Shown in pieces: positions 18,766 to 27,951 of a DNA stretch of 64,000 nt (positions are counted from its first letter, which is position 1; every line of letters starts with the position of its first letter). This stretch comes from Desulfoferrobacter suflitae. GTDB lineage: Bacteria; Desulfobacterota; Syntrophobacteria; Syntrophobacterales; Syntrophobacteraceae. Where the stretch lies: NCBI RefSeq assembly GCF_022603395.1, contig NZ_JAIBKA010000009.1, positions 150,167 through 214,166 on the forward strand. Reading direction: 5' to 3'. A model generated the notes under the pieces. It made no database searches. It saw only the letters and a list, made by a program, of their open reading frames with translations, and was not told the origin of the DNA. Made by a program: the position numbers and the translations under genes.

Positions 18766-19247
18766 GTCACTGTCCTGTCTGAGTCTGCAGTGATACTGGT
18801 CGGTATGCCGGCCTCACCGTGATCGTTCACCGCAAAGCCGCCAAACACACAAAGGCACGCAAAGGATTCTCCCTAAAGCATGCAACTTTTGCGAACCTTG
18901 GCGTGCTTTGCGCCCTTGCAGTTGATAGGCCGCTTCGTGCTTCGATCAACGAAAGACGAAGATCATCGGACTAATATCTTCTGGTGGCGCGGGTGTCAAA
19001 CGGTTTCAAGAAGAGTGCAAAGCATGCAACGCCCGCCGGTCCCGGGTGCCGGCAAACACAGCGATCGCTTTAAGAAAAGGTAAGGAATTTACACCTCACC
19101 GGAAGTGCTATAAGATTGACGACGCATACGGGAGAGCCCTCGGGCGGCCTGCGGGCGGTTTCCGGTTGCTTCATGGTGAACACTGAAACCGCAACGGAGT
19201 CTGTCATTGTTCTGGTTAAGGTCTGTCAGTGGAAGGAGTGGATAAGC
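18766..19247. other. Intergenic region with an inverted repeat
   Basis: No convincing gene is visible in these 482 bases. An imperfect inverted repeat joins CAAAGGCACGCAAAGG (18850-18865) to CCTTGGCGTGCTTTG (18896-18910). These words resemble the arms of palindromic element R found seven times after 43 kb, so this may be a distant relative. The wbqC ribosome site GGAAGGAG lies at 19231-19238. Confidence 0.5.
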
Positions 19248-19967
19248 ATGAGATTGGCGATCCTGCAGCCCGGCTATCTGCCGTGGCTGGGCTATTTTGA
19301 TCAAATGCGGCAAGTCGATGTGTTTGTGCACGCGACAACGCTGCAATATACCCGGCAGGACTGGCGCAGCCGCAACCGCATCAAGACCCGGGAAGGGTGG
19401 CAGTGGCTGACCGTGCCTGTCAAGTCCAAAGGGCAGTTCCACGCGCGTATCAATGAAATAAAAATCAATAACGATTTACCGTGGGCCGTAAAACACATGA
19501 ACATCATTCGGCAAAACTACTGCAAGGCTCCTTATTACAAACCTTATGCCGCCATTCTTGAGGATGCCTACCAACGCCGGTGGGAATATCTTGTTGAACT
19601 GGATCTATACCTGATAAACTGTTTGAAGCAAGCACTCGATATAGAAACCAAGCTCATAGACATAGCTCATCTGAACATCGGCGAGACCGGAAAGAATCAA
19701 CGGTTAATTGAGGTTTGTCTAAAGTTCAACGCGGATACCTATGTGTCCGGCGCGGCGGCGCGCTCGTATATCAATGAAGAGCTGTTTGCCGAGGCCGGCA
19801 TTGCCGTCGAATACCAGGATTATCGCCACCCGATTTATCCACAGCTCCACGGGGTATTCATCCCCAACCTCTCCATTATAGATTTGCTGTTCAACTGCGG
19901 GGAGCAAAGCCTCGCCGTTTTGTCAAACCGGCACGAGATGCGATTGCACGTTGATGAAATGGGATAA
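19248..19967 (+). CDS. WbqC family protein
   Basis: A 239-residue protein starting MRLAILQPGYLPWLGYFDQM, the signature N-terminus of the WbqC family, which occurs in polysaccharide biosynthesis clusters. Conserved RQDWRSRNRIKT and WLTVPVK segments follow, then TYVSGAAARSYI and YPQLHGVFIPNLSIIDLLFN near the end. The exact reaction is not well established. The ATG at 19248 is chosen because GGAAGGAG lies ten bases upstream and the family starts here; the frame is open for 44 more codons upstream but these show no conservation pattern. Confidence 0.88.
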   Translation: MRLAILQPGYLPWLGYFDQMRQVDVFVHATTLQYTRQDWRSRNRIKTREGWQWLTVPVKSKGQFHARINEIKINNDLPWAVKHMNIIRQNYCKAPYYKPYAAILEDAYQRRWEYLVELDLYLINCLKQALDIETKLIDIAHLNIGETGKNQRLIEVCLKFNADTYVSGAAARSYINEELFAEAGIAVEYQDYRHPIYPQLHGVFIPNLSIIDLLFNCGEQSLAVLSNRHEMRLHVDEMG

Positions 19968-19985
19968 AAGCAAACAGCAGACTTC

Positions 19986-20091
19986 CGTAGGTTGGGAAGA
20001 GCGCAGCGAAACCCAACGACTATGTTAGAGTCAGCCGAGCCCGTGTTGGGTTTCGTCACGCGTAGGGCGCGACGAAACCCAACCTTCTACG
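19986..20091. repeat. Large GTAGGTTGGG-family inverted repeat after wbqC
   Basis: CGTAGGTTGGG at the left end matches CCCAACCTTCTACG at the right end, with internal GCGAAACCCAACG and GTTGGGTTTCGTC arms. The unit therefore folds into a long cruciform-like structure. It begins 18 bp after the wbqC stop and may act as a transcription barrier between convergent genes. Confidence 0.7.
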
Positions 20092-20199
20092 CCCTTGCAA
20101 GTCCGCGCCATTGTTTTGGGCGGCCTATTGTGTCGTGCTGTGGTAACGTCGGATGCCGACGATGAGAGCGACTCTCGGTCGTGATTCTTCGCGGGTCCT

Positions 20200-20823
20200 T
20201 TAGATGTCTTGCTTTTCGGGCTGAGGCGAGCCCTCTTCAGACTTGCTTTCCTCCGGTGCCGAGGATTGTTGTCCAGGTTGAGAGTTCTCCTTTTCAGGCT
20301 TTGACGATTCCTGCTGCGACTTTACCCCTTTACTCGTTTCGGCGGGTTTCTCCCTATCCGGCCGCCTGAACATTTCGCTAGGTTTTTGATACACATGGTA
20401 CCATTGATTGTCCCTTAGCCTCCAGGGTTCGTAGGTTATGCCCTCGAAGCCGTCTTTGGGGTTGTGGGGAGTGAACGTCCAGACGTATCGTATCATGATT
20501 TCAACGAGAGCGAGATCGTCACCCTGCATCTTGGCGCTCCTGGCTTCGGCCTTGAGCCACTTGACGCCACTGCCGAAGGATCGAACATACTCTGTCAGAG
20601 AGACGTCTTTAACGGATTCAGGATCTTCGAGCTCATAAGCCATTTCAAACTTTCCATCAAGCTTGTACTGCCAGTATTGATTAGCCCGTTGTTGTAGAGC
20701 TTCCATGGCGGCTGATGGTGATGCGCTGACAGCCCAGGAACAGGGATTCAATGGCAAAAGCAGAAAAAGCGATAATGAGAGGAATAGCAAAGAGAATCGC
20801 CTTATGTAGTTGATAACAGGCAT
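20200..20823 (-). CDS. Exported protein with low-complexity charged C-terminus (unknown)
   Basis: A 207-residue protein with a signal peptide (RRFSLLFLSLSLFLLLPLNP then CSWAVSA). The middle part, about residues 35-135, has the length and pattern of an NTF2-like or SnoaL-like fold (ALQQRANQYWQYKLDGKFEM, then YRVWTF-like strand and WRLRDNQWYHVYQ). The last 60 residues are Glu/Ser/Gln/Pro rich. Start ATG at 20823 is preferred because CCGGAG lies 10 bases upstream; an upstream ATG would add 12 residues. Function unknown. Confidence 0.65.
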   Translation of the reverse strand: MPVINYIRRFSLLFLSLSLFLLLPLNPCSWAVSASPSAAMEALQQRANQYWQYKLDGKFEMAYELEDPESVKDVSLTEYVRSFGSGVKWLKAEARSAKMQGDDLALVEIMIRYVWTFTPHNPKDGFEGITYEPWRLRDNQWYHVYQKPSEMFRRPDREKPAETSKGVKSQQESSKPEKENSQPGQQSSAPEESKSEEGSPQPEKQDI

Positions 20824-20930
20824 GCTGGATCTCCGGAGTACGAGTGTGAAATTGAACATTGGTCCTTGTTAATTCCCTTCTGAGCGAACCAGCAAAATCG
20901 CGGATGATTCACTGGGCTTGGGGGTGCGAC

Positions 20931-20956
20931 AAAAAAGCGGGCTGAGTTCAGCCCGC
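20931..20956 (-). terminator. Rho-independent terminator for the 675-residue exported protein gene
   Basis: On the minus strand GCGGGCTGA pairs with TCAGCCCGC, followed directly by TTTTTT. It lies 56 bp beyond the stop of the gene ending at 21012. It is the clearest intrinsic terminator in the window. Confidence 0.88.
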
Positions 20957-20968
20957 CTTAGAGTTGCT

Positions 20969-20989
20969 GGGAAAGGCTGAGCCTTTCCC
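20969..20989. terminator. Second hairpin next to the terminator
   Basis: GGGAAAGGCT pairs with AGCCTTTCCC around one base. It precedes the T-tailed terminator on the minus strand and may protect the 3' end of the message or reinforce termination. Confidence 0.55.
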
Positions 20990-21011
20990 TATGTTTTATT
21001 GCTCGTTATAG

Positions 21012-23039
21012 TTATCCACCGTAACCGGTATCCCCAAAGGGAATTACCGAATTAGAGATGCCATCAACACCACCAAGCACCCCATCATAGTCCGCATCGT
21101 TGTCCCAGGACGGGTCATACATACGGACATGAGGATAATTGGTGAATTCGAAATCCATGACCAGAGATGAAATGGGGATTTTAAAAGCCAATGGATCCGA
21201 TCCACCCGGGGACAACAGGTAATAACCGTAAATAGGAGGAACCGAGAAGAAATTGATGATTTCTCCGCTGCAGACCGGCCAGAAGTAAGCGGAGTCACTT
21301 CTGACAAGATCGTTAAGGTTTGCTGGTGTGTTTCCACAACGGGGATCACCATTGGTGAAGAAGAAATCCCGCAGCAGGAACCAGCCGGCGTTGAAGCCGT
21401 CCTCATAGCGCACAAGGACTGCATCCTGATCGGTCACCAGGAAGCCGAAACCTGCCAGGTTATCCGCAGAGCGATTGCCTATCGGAAGAAGGTTGGTCTC
21501 CCAAGGCAGAACAATGCTCGGTAAAGGAGAGGGATCCTTCGGTCCAAGCTGTTCTGTATTCCACACACCTGCGTCACAACCGATCTGCGACATTCCCGCA
21601 GGATTGATGGCGGACCTGGCAATACGAGCGCCGGAACCGCTTCCAACTGGCCAGGCGTTCAGGTACTTGCCGGTTCCGGAAAGACCGCTTCCTCCATTGA
21701 AGAAGAAGTGAAGGAACTTGGTTGGGGCTGTATAAACACCCAATGTGTAAGTTTGCGCAAGCTCAAAACCCTGATTGAAATAGGTTGCCGAAATCTGTTT
21801 TTTGTAAAGAGCATCTTCGACTTCATCTAGGCTGAAAGACCGAACCGCGGCGATCTGTCGAAGTTGTCCCTCGGTAGGAACGATCCCTCCCGGGGCGGAA
21901 TTGATCTCCGTCGGGTCACCGTACCAGTTGTCCCCGTCGTTCCAAGTCGGCCCAAAGCTGGTTGCCCAGTCAGGTTCCAGGTAAGCCGGGTCCGCTCCAT
22001 AATTGTAGAGAATGGTAGCGGGGTTAACCAGTATCCTCCCGCTGGCGTTGAAGATGCCGCGGATGAACAGGTCGCGATGAGAAATAGGATTTTCCCACCG
22101 GGGACCATGTGGAGTAGGAAATTCATGCAGGCCACCAGGAAGGCCGACACCGGCCCTGAAATCCTTTAAAGCCTTCATGGTGTAGCCGGCGTATACCCCG
22201 GTCTTAAAATCCCCAATGAAGACGTGGCCGGTAAGGTCCTTTTCAACGTCGATCGCAGGCACTCTCCTATCGGCGAAAGTGAGCCCGTTCTCGTGGTAGG
22301 AAGCGAATCGCCGACTCAGGGGAAGGCAAATCAGATCAGCATCCAGGCACGCTCCAAAATCATCGTTCCACAGCTGAGACATAACCCCAAAAAAGTTGTC
22401 GACGGGCTTTCTATTGCTTGGAAAATCGAGAGAGAACAAGCCGAATACTTCGACATGCCCCATTGTCAGTTCTTCAGTTGCCTGGTAAGCAGCGGCCATG
22501 TTGTACTGCTTCAACAAATCGGTCTTAAGGGTCATGATGAGAGTCCCGGTAACATCGTCATAAACGACGTAGCCAATCCTGGGCTTATAAGTATCTAGAC
22601 CGCTCTTGAGTATGGTTTCCTTGTCCTTACTGACGATAGTGACTACCTGCGTCCCATCCTTGCCGAAAGTTTCAAACTGAAACCAAAAAACGTCTCGGGG
22701 CGAGAGAAAAATCGGGAAGTCGATCGCCTCAATGCTGAACCTTCCGGTGCGCAGGCGGACATGAGCCGCTACCCACTTGCTGCTGGTGTTTTCAATGGAA
22801 ACATAGGTGACAACGTTGGCATTTCCAAAAAAGATGTCATCAGAAGGCGCGATCGCCCTGTAAAGCTCGCCAAAAAGGGCATCGCCCATGTTCCCGTGAT
22901 TCCAGATCATCGCCGTTTTGGGCGACGCAGGTAAATTGCCGGGTACTCCCGTTGGGTCATATGAAGTGGCGAGTGCATTAGGCGCCACTGTCGCCAAACC
23001 CACGAGGAGGGCGAATAAAAAAACCGTGATTTTCTTCAT
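21012..23039 (-). CDS. Large exported protein of unknown function
   Basis: A 675-residue protein with a clean signal peptide (MKKITVFLFALLVGLATVAP, cleavage after ALA near residue 24). The mature part has no cysteine-rich, repeat or catalytic motif I can name. It contains many aromatic and Gly/Asn/Asp residues (MIWNHGNMGDALFGELYRAI, FWFQFETFGKDGTQVVTIVS), in keeping with a beta-rich surface or periplasmic protein. It has its own T-tailed terminator and a long upstream region, so it is probably a single-gene, strongly expressed unit. A structural surface protein is possible but unproven. Confidence 0.7.
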   Translation of the reverse strand: MKKITVFLFALLVGLATVAPNALATSYDPTGVPGNLPASPKTAMIWNHGNMGDALFGELYRAIAPSDDIFFGNANVVTYVSIENTSSKWVAAHVRLRTGRFSIEAIDFPIFLSPRDVFWFQFETFGKDGTQVVTIVSKDKETILKSGLDTYKPRIGYVVYDDVTGTLIMTLKTDLLKQYNMAAAYQATEELTMGHVEVFGLFSLDFPSNRKPVDNFFGVMSQLWNDDFGACLDADLICLPLSRRFASYHENGLTFADRRVPAIDVEKDLTGHVFIGDFKTGVYAGYTMKALKDFRAGVGLPGGLHEFPTPHGPRWENPISHRDLFIRGIFNASGRILVNPATILYNYGADPAYLEPDWATSFGPTWNDGDNWYGDPTEINSAPGGIVPTEGQLRQIAAVRSFSLDEVEDALYKKQISATYFNQGFELAQTYTLGVYTAPTKFLHFFFNGGSGLSGTGKYLNAWPVGSGSGARIARSAINPAGMSQIGCDAGVWNTEQLGPKDPSPLPSIVLPWETNLLPIGNRSADNLAGFGFLVTDQDAVLVRYEDGFNAGWFLLRDFFFTNGDPRCGNTPANLNDLVRSDSAYFWPVCSGEIINFFSVPPIYGYYLLSPGGSDPLAFKIPISSLVMDFEFTNYPHVRMYDPSWDNDADYDGVLGGVDGISNSVIPFGDTGYGG

Positions 23040-23530
23040 GCTCTTTCCTCCCTGAACAATAAAACAATTCCAAAATTTAGCGATACACTACACATTAAAA
23101 CCCCAAAATGAACTCTGCCTTGTGCGGTTATGCCTCACCCCCTTTCGGTCTGTCAATAAACGTTATTAGGTATAGCGATACTGGACAACGACATGTGTTA
23201 CCGATGCCGTGCCACCCCTCCAATTTCGACCTGTCTCCGGTTGATGATTGGATCACTAAGGTCTAGACTCCTCATGGCGGCACGGTGTCACTCTAATCAA
23301 GGTTCTTATACCTGTCAAGAATTTTTTAAAGTGCGCTACATAAATAAAACCGCGACCTTAGCGCATCAGAGTAGACCAGAGCCCAGTGCCTGTCAAGGGT
23401 TTTGTTGTGTGGAGAAATGTAATAATAATAACCATCGGTTAGCGTGGATAAGGGGATGTAGCTCAGCTGCGGCTGTTAAGAAAATGGGAAGGGATCGGTG
23501 TGGAAATCGTTCTGCCTTAGCGTCAATGGT
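23040..23530. other. Long intergenic region upstream of the exported protein gene
   Basis: The 491 bases carry the promoter and leader of the minus-strand 675-residue protein. An AGGGAGGAAAGAGC ribosome site lies just before its ATG. No gene is supported. GGGGATGTAGCTCAGCT near 23453 resembles the first 17 bases of a tRNA, but no D-arm closure, anticodon arm or T-arm follows. Confidence 0.5.
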
Positions 23531-25393
23531 CTACAGTCCTTTGTAAAAATTTCTTAGTTGAAGAACCTTGACTCTATGAGCCAATGCAGCAGAAGGGGAT
23601 ACATGGTTCAGGAGATCAACCAGCTTTTTCCGGACCTCCAACTCTCCGGAGTTGATCGCCAGTGAATGTTCATAGGCGGAAACTGCACGATTCAACGCTC
23701 CTTCGGAGCGGTGAATATCGCCCAGCAAGCTGTATTTGGGGGCTGCCTGGTAGGAAGAATCACTGATTCTATCCAGGTATGCTTTGGCCTGCTTTAAATT
23801 GTGCATGAAGAAATTCAGATGTGCCAAGCGGAGATTAGCCGAAGGGGAGAAAAACCCATTCATCTGCGCAGATCTTACCCAGTAGTCAATTGCCTCCTCT
23901 TTCCGCCCTGCATTGTACAACACAATGGCGTGAGTGTTGTAGTAGGCTGTTCTGTCACCGGCCGCCTGGAGCGGGTAAAATTCCAACGCCGTGATCAATG
24001 TTGTTAAGGATATGTAACATACAGTTTTTGCTTTGTTTTTTGTCTTGATTGAATGAACCAGCTGTAGAATTCCGACTGGAGCCAAAGGGATCAGTATGAT
24101 CAGAAGGGGCGCGCGATAGCGTGCACTCGGAAAAAAGAGAATCAGAGTCAAAGCATATAAAACAAAAGCTGCCAGCAACCATCTGACTGGCTTGCGATGT
24201 ACCGACTCCGATAACAATGCCGCGAGTCCGAAAGGCCACAGCAGTGCAAAGCTGGGCAATGGCCATTTGAAAAAGGGCACAAACTGACCCAAAAAATCAA
24301 TGTCATAATGATCGGCGGCCTCGAACCGATTGCACACAGCAATGAATTTCTTGATCAATTTAAACGAGGAATCGGCCGGATTTACCAGAGCTTCCTTCAT
24401 GGCTTCCTTGTACCAATAAGAGGAAGCCTCTCTGGCGGTCAGAGACCTACCAACTCTTCTACTGGCCTCAATGGTAAATTGAGCGCCCTGCTTGAAAGGC
24501 GAATTGGAAGCAAAAGGCAAGGGACGATAATAGGGGTCCTTGTTGGTCAAATTATTGCCGATATAAAAGTTGAAACCCGACTGGGTGGTGGAAAGGATAA
24601 TGTCGCCCGTTATTCGGTAGTTGCGAATCAGGAACGGCAATATCCCGCAGGAGAGTCCAAATACGAAGACCAAGCCCGAGAAGAGTACTTTCCGAGCATC
24701 GGGTCGAAATTTCCAGGTGGAATATACTACCAGCAGCAAACCGAGAGGCATTAACACGTTATAGTTGCCGCGCACATTAAAGGCCATTGCTAAAAAGATC
24801 CCCAAAAAAAAGGCCTTGCTGGCACTGGCGCGTATGGTCTCTGCCAAAAGAAAATAAATCACAAGCGCGCACAGCAGCAGGGACAATGCCGTCTTGAGGG
24901 GTACTATACTGTATAGAATAAACGGGGCGTAAAGGGCGGCAATGGCGCCGGCAGCGAGGCCGGCGGCACCACGTCCCAGCTCCCTCCCTGTCAAGGCGAT
25001 GAACAGGCAGGTGAGGACCCCCAGTCCCACGTTCATCAGTCGCACGTAGACAGGCTCAGGCGAGAAAAGCCAATAGACGGCGGCGATGAGATACGCCGGC
25101 AGGGGTGAGAACTCATAAGCGGCCCGAGGTTGGTAAGTGCCGCTCGCTATCTGTTTGGCCCACTCGTGATAGATCCTTTCATCCCACAGGAGATAATCAA
25201 AATAAGGAGTCTTTCCCAGCTGGTACAGGGCCGTCAAGCGAATCGCCAGGGCCGCCAGAAGGGTGACGCTCAGCAGCCCCCAGAAATGTTCTTCCAGCAT
25301 GGCGGCGAACGACCCACTGCGCCATTCGGTCCGCCCATCGGCCGGATTGCTCTGAGTCTCCCCCGGGCTCAATGGCCCCCCCTTATTTCTCAT
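23531..25393 (-). CDS. PMT/ArnT-like (GT39/GT83-type) membrane glycosyltransferase with C-terminal TPR region
   Basis: A 620-residue protein. The first external loop holds YFDYLLWDERIYHEWAKQIA, where the Asp-Glu pair matches the catalytic acidic position of protein-O-mannosyl and ArnT-like transferases. About ten membrane segments follow to residue 470. The last 130 residues have tetratricopeptide character (YNAGRKEEAIDYWVRSAQMN, ALNRAVSAYEHSLAINSGEL). Such enzymes move a sugar from polyprenyl phosphate to protein or lipid in the periplasm. It overlaps the upstream glycosyltransferase gene by 11 bp, so the two are coupled. Confidence 0.75.
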   Translation of the reverse strand: MRNKGGPLSPGETQSNPADGRTEWRSGSFAAMLEEHFWGLLSVTLLAALAIRLTALYQLGKTPYFDYLLWDERIYHEWAKQIASGTYQPRAAYEFSPLPAYLIAAVYWLFSPEPVYVRLMNVGLGVLTCLFIALTGRELGRGAAGLAAGAIAALYAPFILYSIVPLKTALSLLLCALVIYFLLAETIRASASKAFFLGIFLAMAFNVRGNYNVLMPLGLLLVVYSTWKFRPDARKVLFSGLVFVFGLSCGILPFLIRNYRITGDIILSTTQSGFNFYIGNNLTNKDPYYRPLPFASNSPFKQGAQFTIEASRRVGRSLTAREASSYWYKEAMKEALVNPADSSFKLIKKFIAVCNRFEAADHYDIDFLGQFVPFFKWPLPSFALLWPFGLAALLSESVHRKPVRWLLAAFVLYALTLILFFPSARYRAPLLIILIPLAPVGILQLVHSIKTKNKAKTVCYISLTTLITALEFYPLQAAGDRTAYYNTHAIVLYNAGRKEEAIDYWVRSAQMNGFFSPSANLRLAHLNFFMHNLKQAKAYLDRISDSSYQAAPKYSLLGDIHRSEGALNRAVSAYEHSLAINSGELEVRKKLVDLLNHVSPSAALAHRVKVLQLRNFYKGL

Positions 25394-27464
25394 TGCCGGC
25401 AGCAGCCCGGCTGCCGATCAACCGGGCAAACGGCATGAGCATGGCCTGCTGCACGTCCAGTTCGCTCAGGCGATAGACCAGGATGGAATAGCCGATGGCT
25501 GCATCCGGTTGCCGGTTGCGCAGATACTCGCACAAGCGGCCCAGCTGCAGCTCGGGAAAATATTTCAGTTGTTTCTTCCGTTGCGGCGTCCAAAACAACT
25601 TTGCAGCCGCCGGACTTTTGGCCATGTGCTGAGCCATTTGCGCAAACCCGAGAAGCGATTGGTAGACTTTTTCGTAGGCTTCGTTCCAGCGGCCGCCATA
25701 GCGCAGGTGAACCGTCTGCAGCATGGTGGCGCTGATGCAGTAGACTCCCCCCTGCAAAGGCACAATTTTCTTTTCTTTCAAATCGAGGTCGGGATACCCG
25801 GCCAAACGCTCGGCGTCTATCTGATGATAGGTCGGGTTGCCGTTCCCGAAATAGGAGAGATAAACGGGCGTCTTCTCTTGATTGTCCAGACCGTTATCGG
25901 CCAGCCATTGTTTGAGGGCGGGCAAATCCTGTCCCCAATCCAGGTTGCTGTCGACCAAGTGGCGGTAACCGTTTTTGGGGCCTTCCACCAATTGATTGAA
26001 ATAAGCCAGGTAGTTGGGCCAAATGAGCAGGGATTCGGCCACAAGAATCGTCAGAGCGGCGGCCAATGCCCGGCGAATCCAGCGCCGCCGGCTGCCAAAC
26101 CAGGAGGCCGCTGCTCCCGCCAGGATGAAAGTAGCGGGATAGACCGGCAGCAGATGACGAATCCCGATGTTCAGGCTGGTGTTTACCGCAACGACCCAGT
26201 AAGTGATGACAAAAAGCCAGAGAGGTGCCGTTCGATAAAGGCTCTGGCGTAACAGGGCCCACCCGTTTTCTTGCTGCTCGTTCCTGCTCCGATGCCAATG
26301 GGTGACCGCCGCCAGGGCGGCCAGCAGCAAAACCACAAAAACCGGCAGCGGGGTCTTTACCAGGTAGCAATAGGGAAAGAACCAGGTCCATCCGCCGCTG
26401 CCGTACCTGCCGTTGAAGAAAGCGGGGCGTACCAGCGAATATTTGGCCACCACGTAAATGCCGTTGAGGTAGGCTTCGGGCAGCAGGTGGTGTTTGCGGG
26501 CATACTTGAGGGCCGATTCGAGCAGAGGAGAAACCGGTGCGGCTTTGCGCTCAGTGATGTTTTGCTCGTCCAGGTTTAGCTTAGGGAAAGCGCGCTTTCC
26601 GACATTGGCAGTGTGCTCTGCCGGCTGCGCAGAAGCGGCATGAACTTTCGAAGCGGAATACCTGAAGCCGTAAAAGCCGGCTACAATGCCTGTCACCAGA
26701 ACCGTTTGCAGTAACACCACAGCGCTGAGGAGCACAACCTGGGCCCAACGTGTGCCAATGAGCCATTGCCTGCCCTTGAACTCGACCGGCAGCTCTTTGC
26801 CATGAATGATTCGAATTCCAAACAGAACCGCTGCCACGGGAATCATGATGAGAGCGGACATTTTGGAAGCAAATAGAGCACCCAGGGCCAGGCAGTTGGC
26901 GGCAAGGGTGAGCACGTTGACGCGCTGCAGAAGTGCCCGGATGGACCACAGGGAGGCGGTAAAGCACAGGGTGACCGCCAGATCTGAGGTAGCGAGCCGG
27001 CTGTGGGCAAGGACGGTCGGGCTGAAAGTATAGAGCAGCAGGGACAGCAATCCCCCCGCGTGGCCGAAAAGCTGCGCCGACCAAAGGTACACGAGCAGCC
27101 CCAGCAGTATGCCGAGCAGAACAATCATCCCCCGGGCCAAAAACAGCATTTTGTCCGGGTCGTTTCCCATGTGGTAGAAAAATTTAAAGCTGCTTCTGAA
27201 ATTGTCGAAATGTTTGTCCTGTGGAAACTTATACTCGCCGAACAGCAGCGGCAGGGTGGCCCATCGCTGGGCAAAGTTGCCGTTTTCCGTGCTCAGTTTG
27301 TATTCGTTTTGCGACCAGTACCCATAGCCGCCGGCAATGTGCAGGGGCTCGTCAAAGGTGGCGGACTTGTGCCGGACGCTGCTGATCGTCAGCACTGAGA
27401 AGAGCAACAGCAGGCCGGCAACCGGCAGATATCTGCGCACATTTTGTACCACCACAATCCGCAT
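25383..27464 (-). CDS. GT39-type membrane glycosyltransferase
   Basis: A 693-residue multi-pass protein. The first loop contains SVRHKSATFDEPLHIAGGYG, with the Asp-Glu pair expected for dolichyl-phosphate-mannose-protein mannosyltransferase relatives (PMT_2 type). A periplasmic loop near 320-360 precedes further membrane segments, and a soluble tail begins near 510 (HLVDSNLDWGQDLPALKQWL), a segment I have seen in many such bacterial proteins. Its 3' end overlaps the next transferase by 11 bp. Substrate unknown. Confidence 0.78.
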   Translation of the reverse strand: MRIVVVQNVRRYLPVAGLLLLFSVLTISSVRHKSATFDEPLHIAGGYGYWSQNEYKLSTENGNFAQRWATLPLLFGEYKFPQDKHFDNFRSSFKFFYHMGNDPDKMLFLARGMIVLLGILLGLLVYLWSAQLFGHAGGLLSLLLYTFSPTVLAHSRLATSDLAVTLCFTASLWSIRALLQRVNVLTLAANCLALGALFASKMSALIMIPVAAVLFGIRIIHGKELPVEFKGRQWLIGTRWAQVVLLSAVVLLQTVLVTGIVAGFYGFRYSASKVHAASAQPAEHTANVGKRAFPKLNLDEQNITERKAAPVSPLLESALKYARKHHLLPEAYLNGIYVVAKYSLVRPAFFNGRYGSGGWTWFFPYCYLVKTPLPVFVVLLLAALAAVTHWHRSRNEQQENGWALLRQSLYRTAPLWLFVITYWVVAVNTSLNIGIRHLLPVYPATFILAGAAASWFGSRRRWIRRALAAALTILVAESLLIWPNYLAYFNQLVEGPKNGYRHLVDSNLDWGQDLPALKQWLADNGLDNQEKTPVYLSYFGNGNPTYHQIDAERLAGYPDLDLKEKKIVPLQGGVYCISATMLQTVHLRYGGRWNEAYEKVYQSLLGFAQMAQHMAKSPAAAKLFWTPQRKKQLKYFPELQLGRLCEYLRNRQPDAAIGYSILVYRLSELDVQQAMLMPFARLIGSRAAAGNEK

Positions 27465-27470
27465 TGCCCC

Positions 27471-27800
27471 TCATTTTCTCCAGTCGACTATCTTGTTGTA
27501 AATCCAACCGATGGCGGAGCCGCTCAGGGTGCCCAGCGCGAACCCGTAAAAAAAGCCGATGATGCTGCCCCAGAAGGACACCCGGTAGCCGATGAAAAAC
27601 TGGCTCAGCAGCTGCAAATGCGGGCCGACCACGTAGCGGCCGTCGGGGGTGCGGTGTCCGCCCTTGAGCAGCAGCCAGTTGGTGGCGACGAACACCAGCA
27701 GGCCCAGCACGATGCCGAGCACCAGCCCGAAAACCTTGGCGTTCAGCCGGAGAATACCGCTGAACAGCTTTTCTTCATCGTTGATCTGGTTGGCAGCCAC
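27471..27800 (-). CDS. Small membrane protein resembling the C-terminal domain of the adjacent FAD oxidoreductase
   Basis: A 109-residue protein with two or three membrane helices (VFGLVLGIVLGLLVFVATNW and GSIIGFFYGFALGTLSGSAI). The GTG start at 27800 is chosen because AGGAGG lies eight bases upstream; the open frame continues further up through a dispersed repeat. Its LLSQFFIGYRVSFWGSIIGF segment aligns with LLGQYFIGYSVTPGGALLGA at the C-terminus of the oxidoreductase encoded just upstream, so the two share a membrane domain. It may anchor or partner that enzyme. It lies 6 bp before the GT39 gene. Confidence 0.7.
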   Translation of the reverse strand: MAANQINDEEKLFSGILRLNAKVFGLVLGIVLGLLVFVATNWLLLKGGHRTPDGRYVVGPHLQLLSQFFIGYRVSFWGSIIGFFYGFALGTLSGSAIGWIYNKIVDWRK

Positions 27801-27826
27801 CCTGCGCCTCCTATTCAGCAGCCCGT

Positions 27827-27870
27827 CCCCCCTCACCCCGACCCTCTCCGCCCGCGGGGGGGAGAGGGAG
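27827..27870. repeat. CCCTCACCCCGACCCTCTCC palindromic repeat
   Basis: CCCTCACCCCGACCCTCTCC is followed by a GC centre and GGGGGGAGAGGGAGC. The same element occurs at 35256-35304 and 39613-39665. This type of repeat is widespread in proteobacterial intergenic DNA. It lies in the leader of the small membrane protein. Confidence 0.75.
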
Positions 27871-27951
27871 CGTCCCCCCGAAAAGCGCGGGGTCAAGAGT
27901 GTCCAGCCGTCGGCGCGCGGGGGAGAAAGGGCCGAAAGCCTCGATGCCGTG

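Noticed and set aside
23453..23530. GGGGATGTAGCTCAGCT, resembling a tRNA start
   Set aside because: No matching acceptor 3' strand, anticodon arm or GGTTCGA-type T-arm follows within 80 bases.
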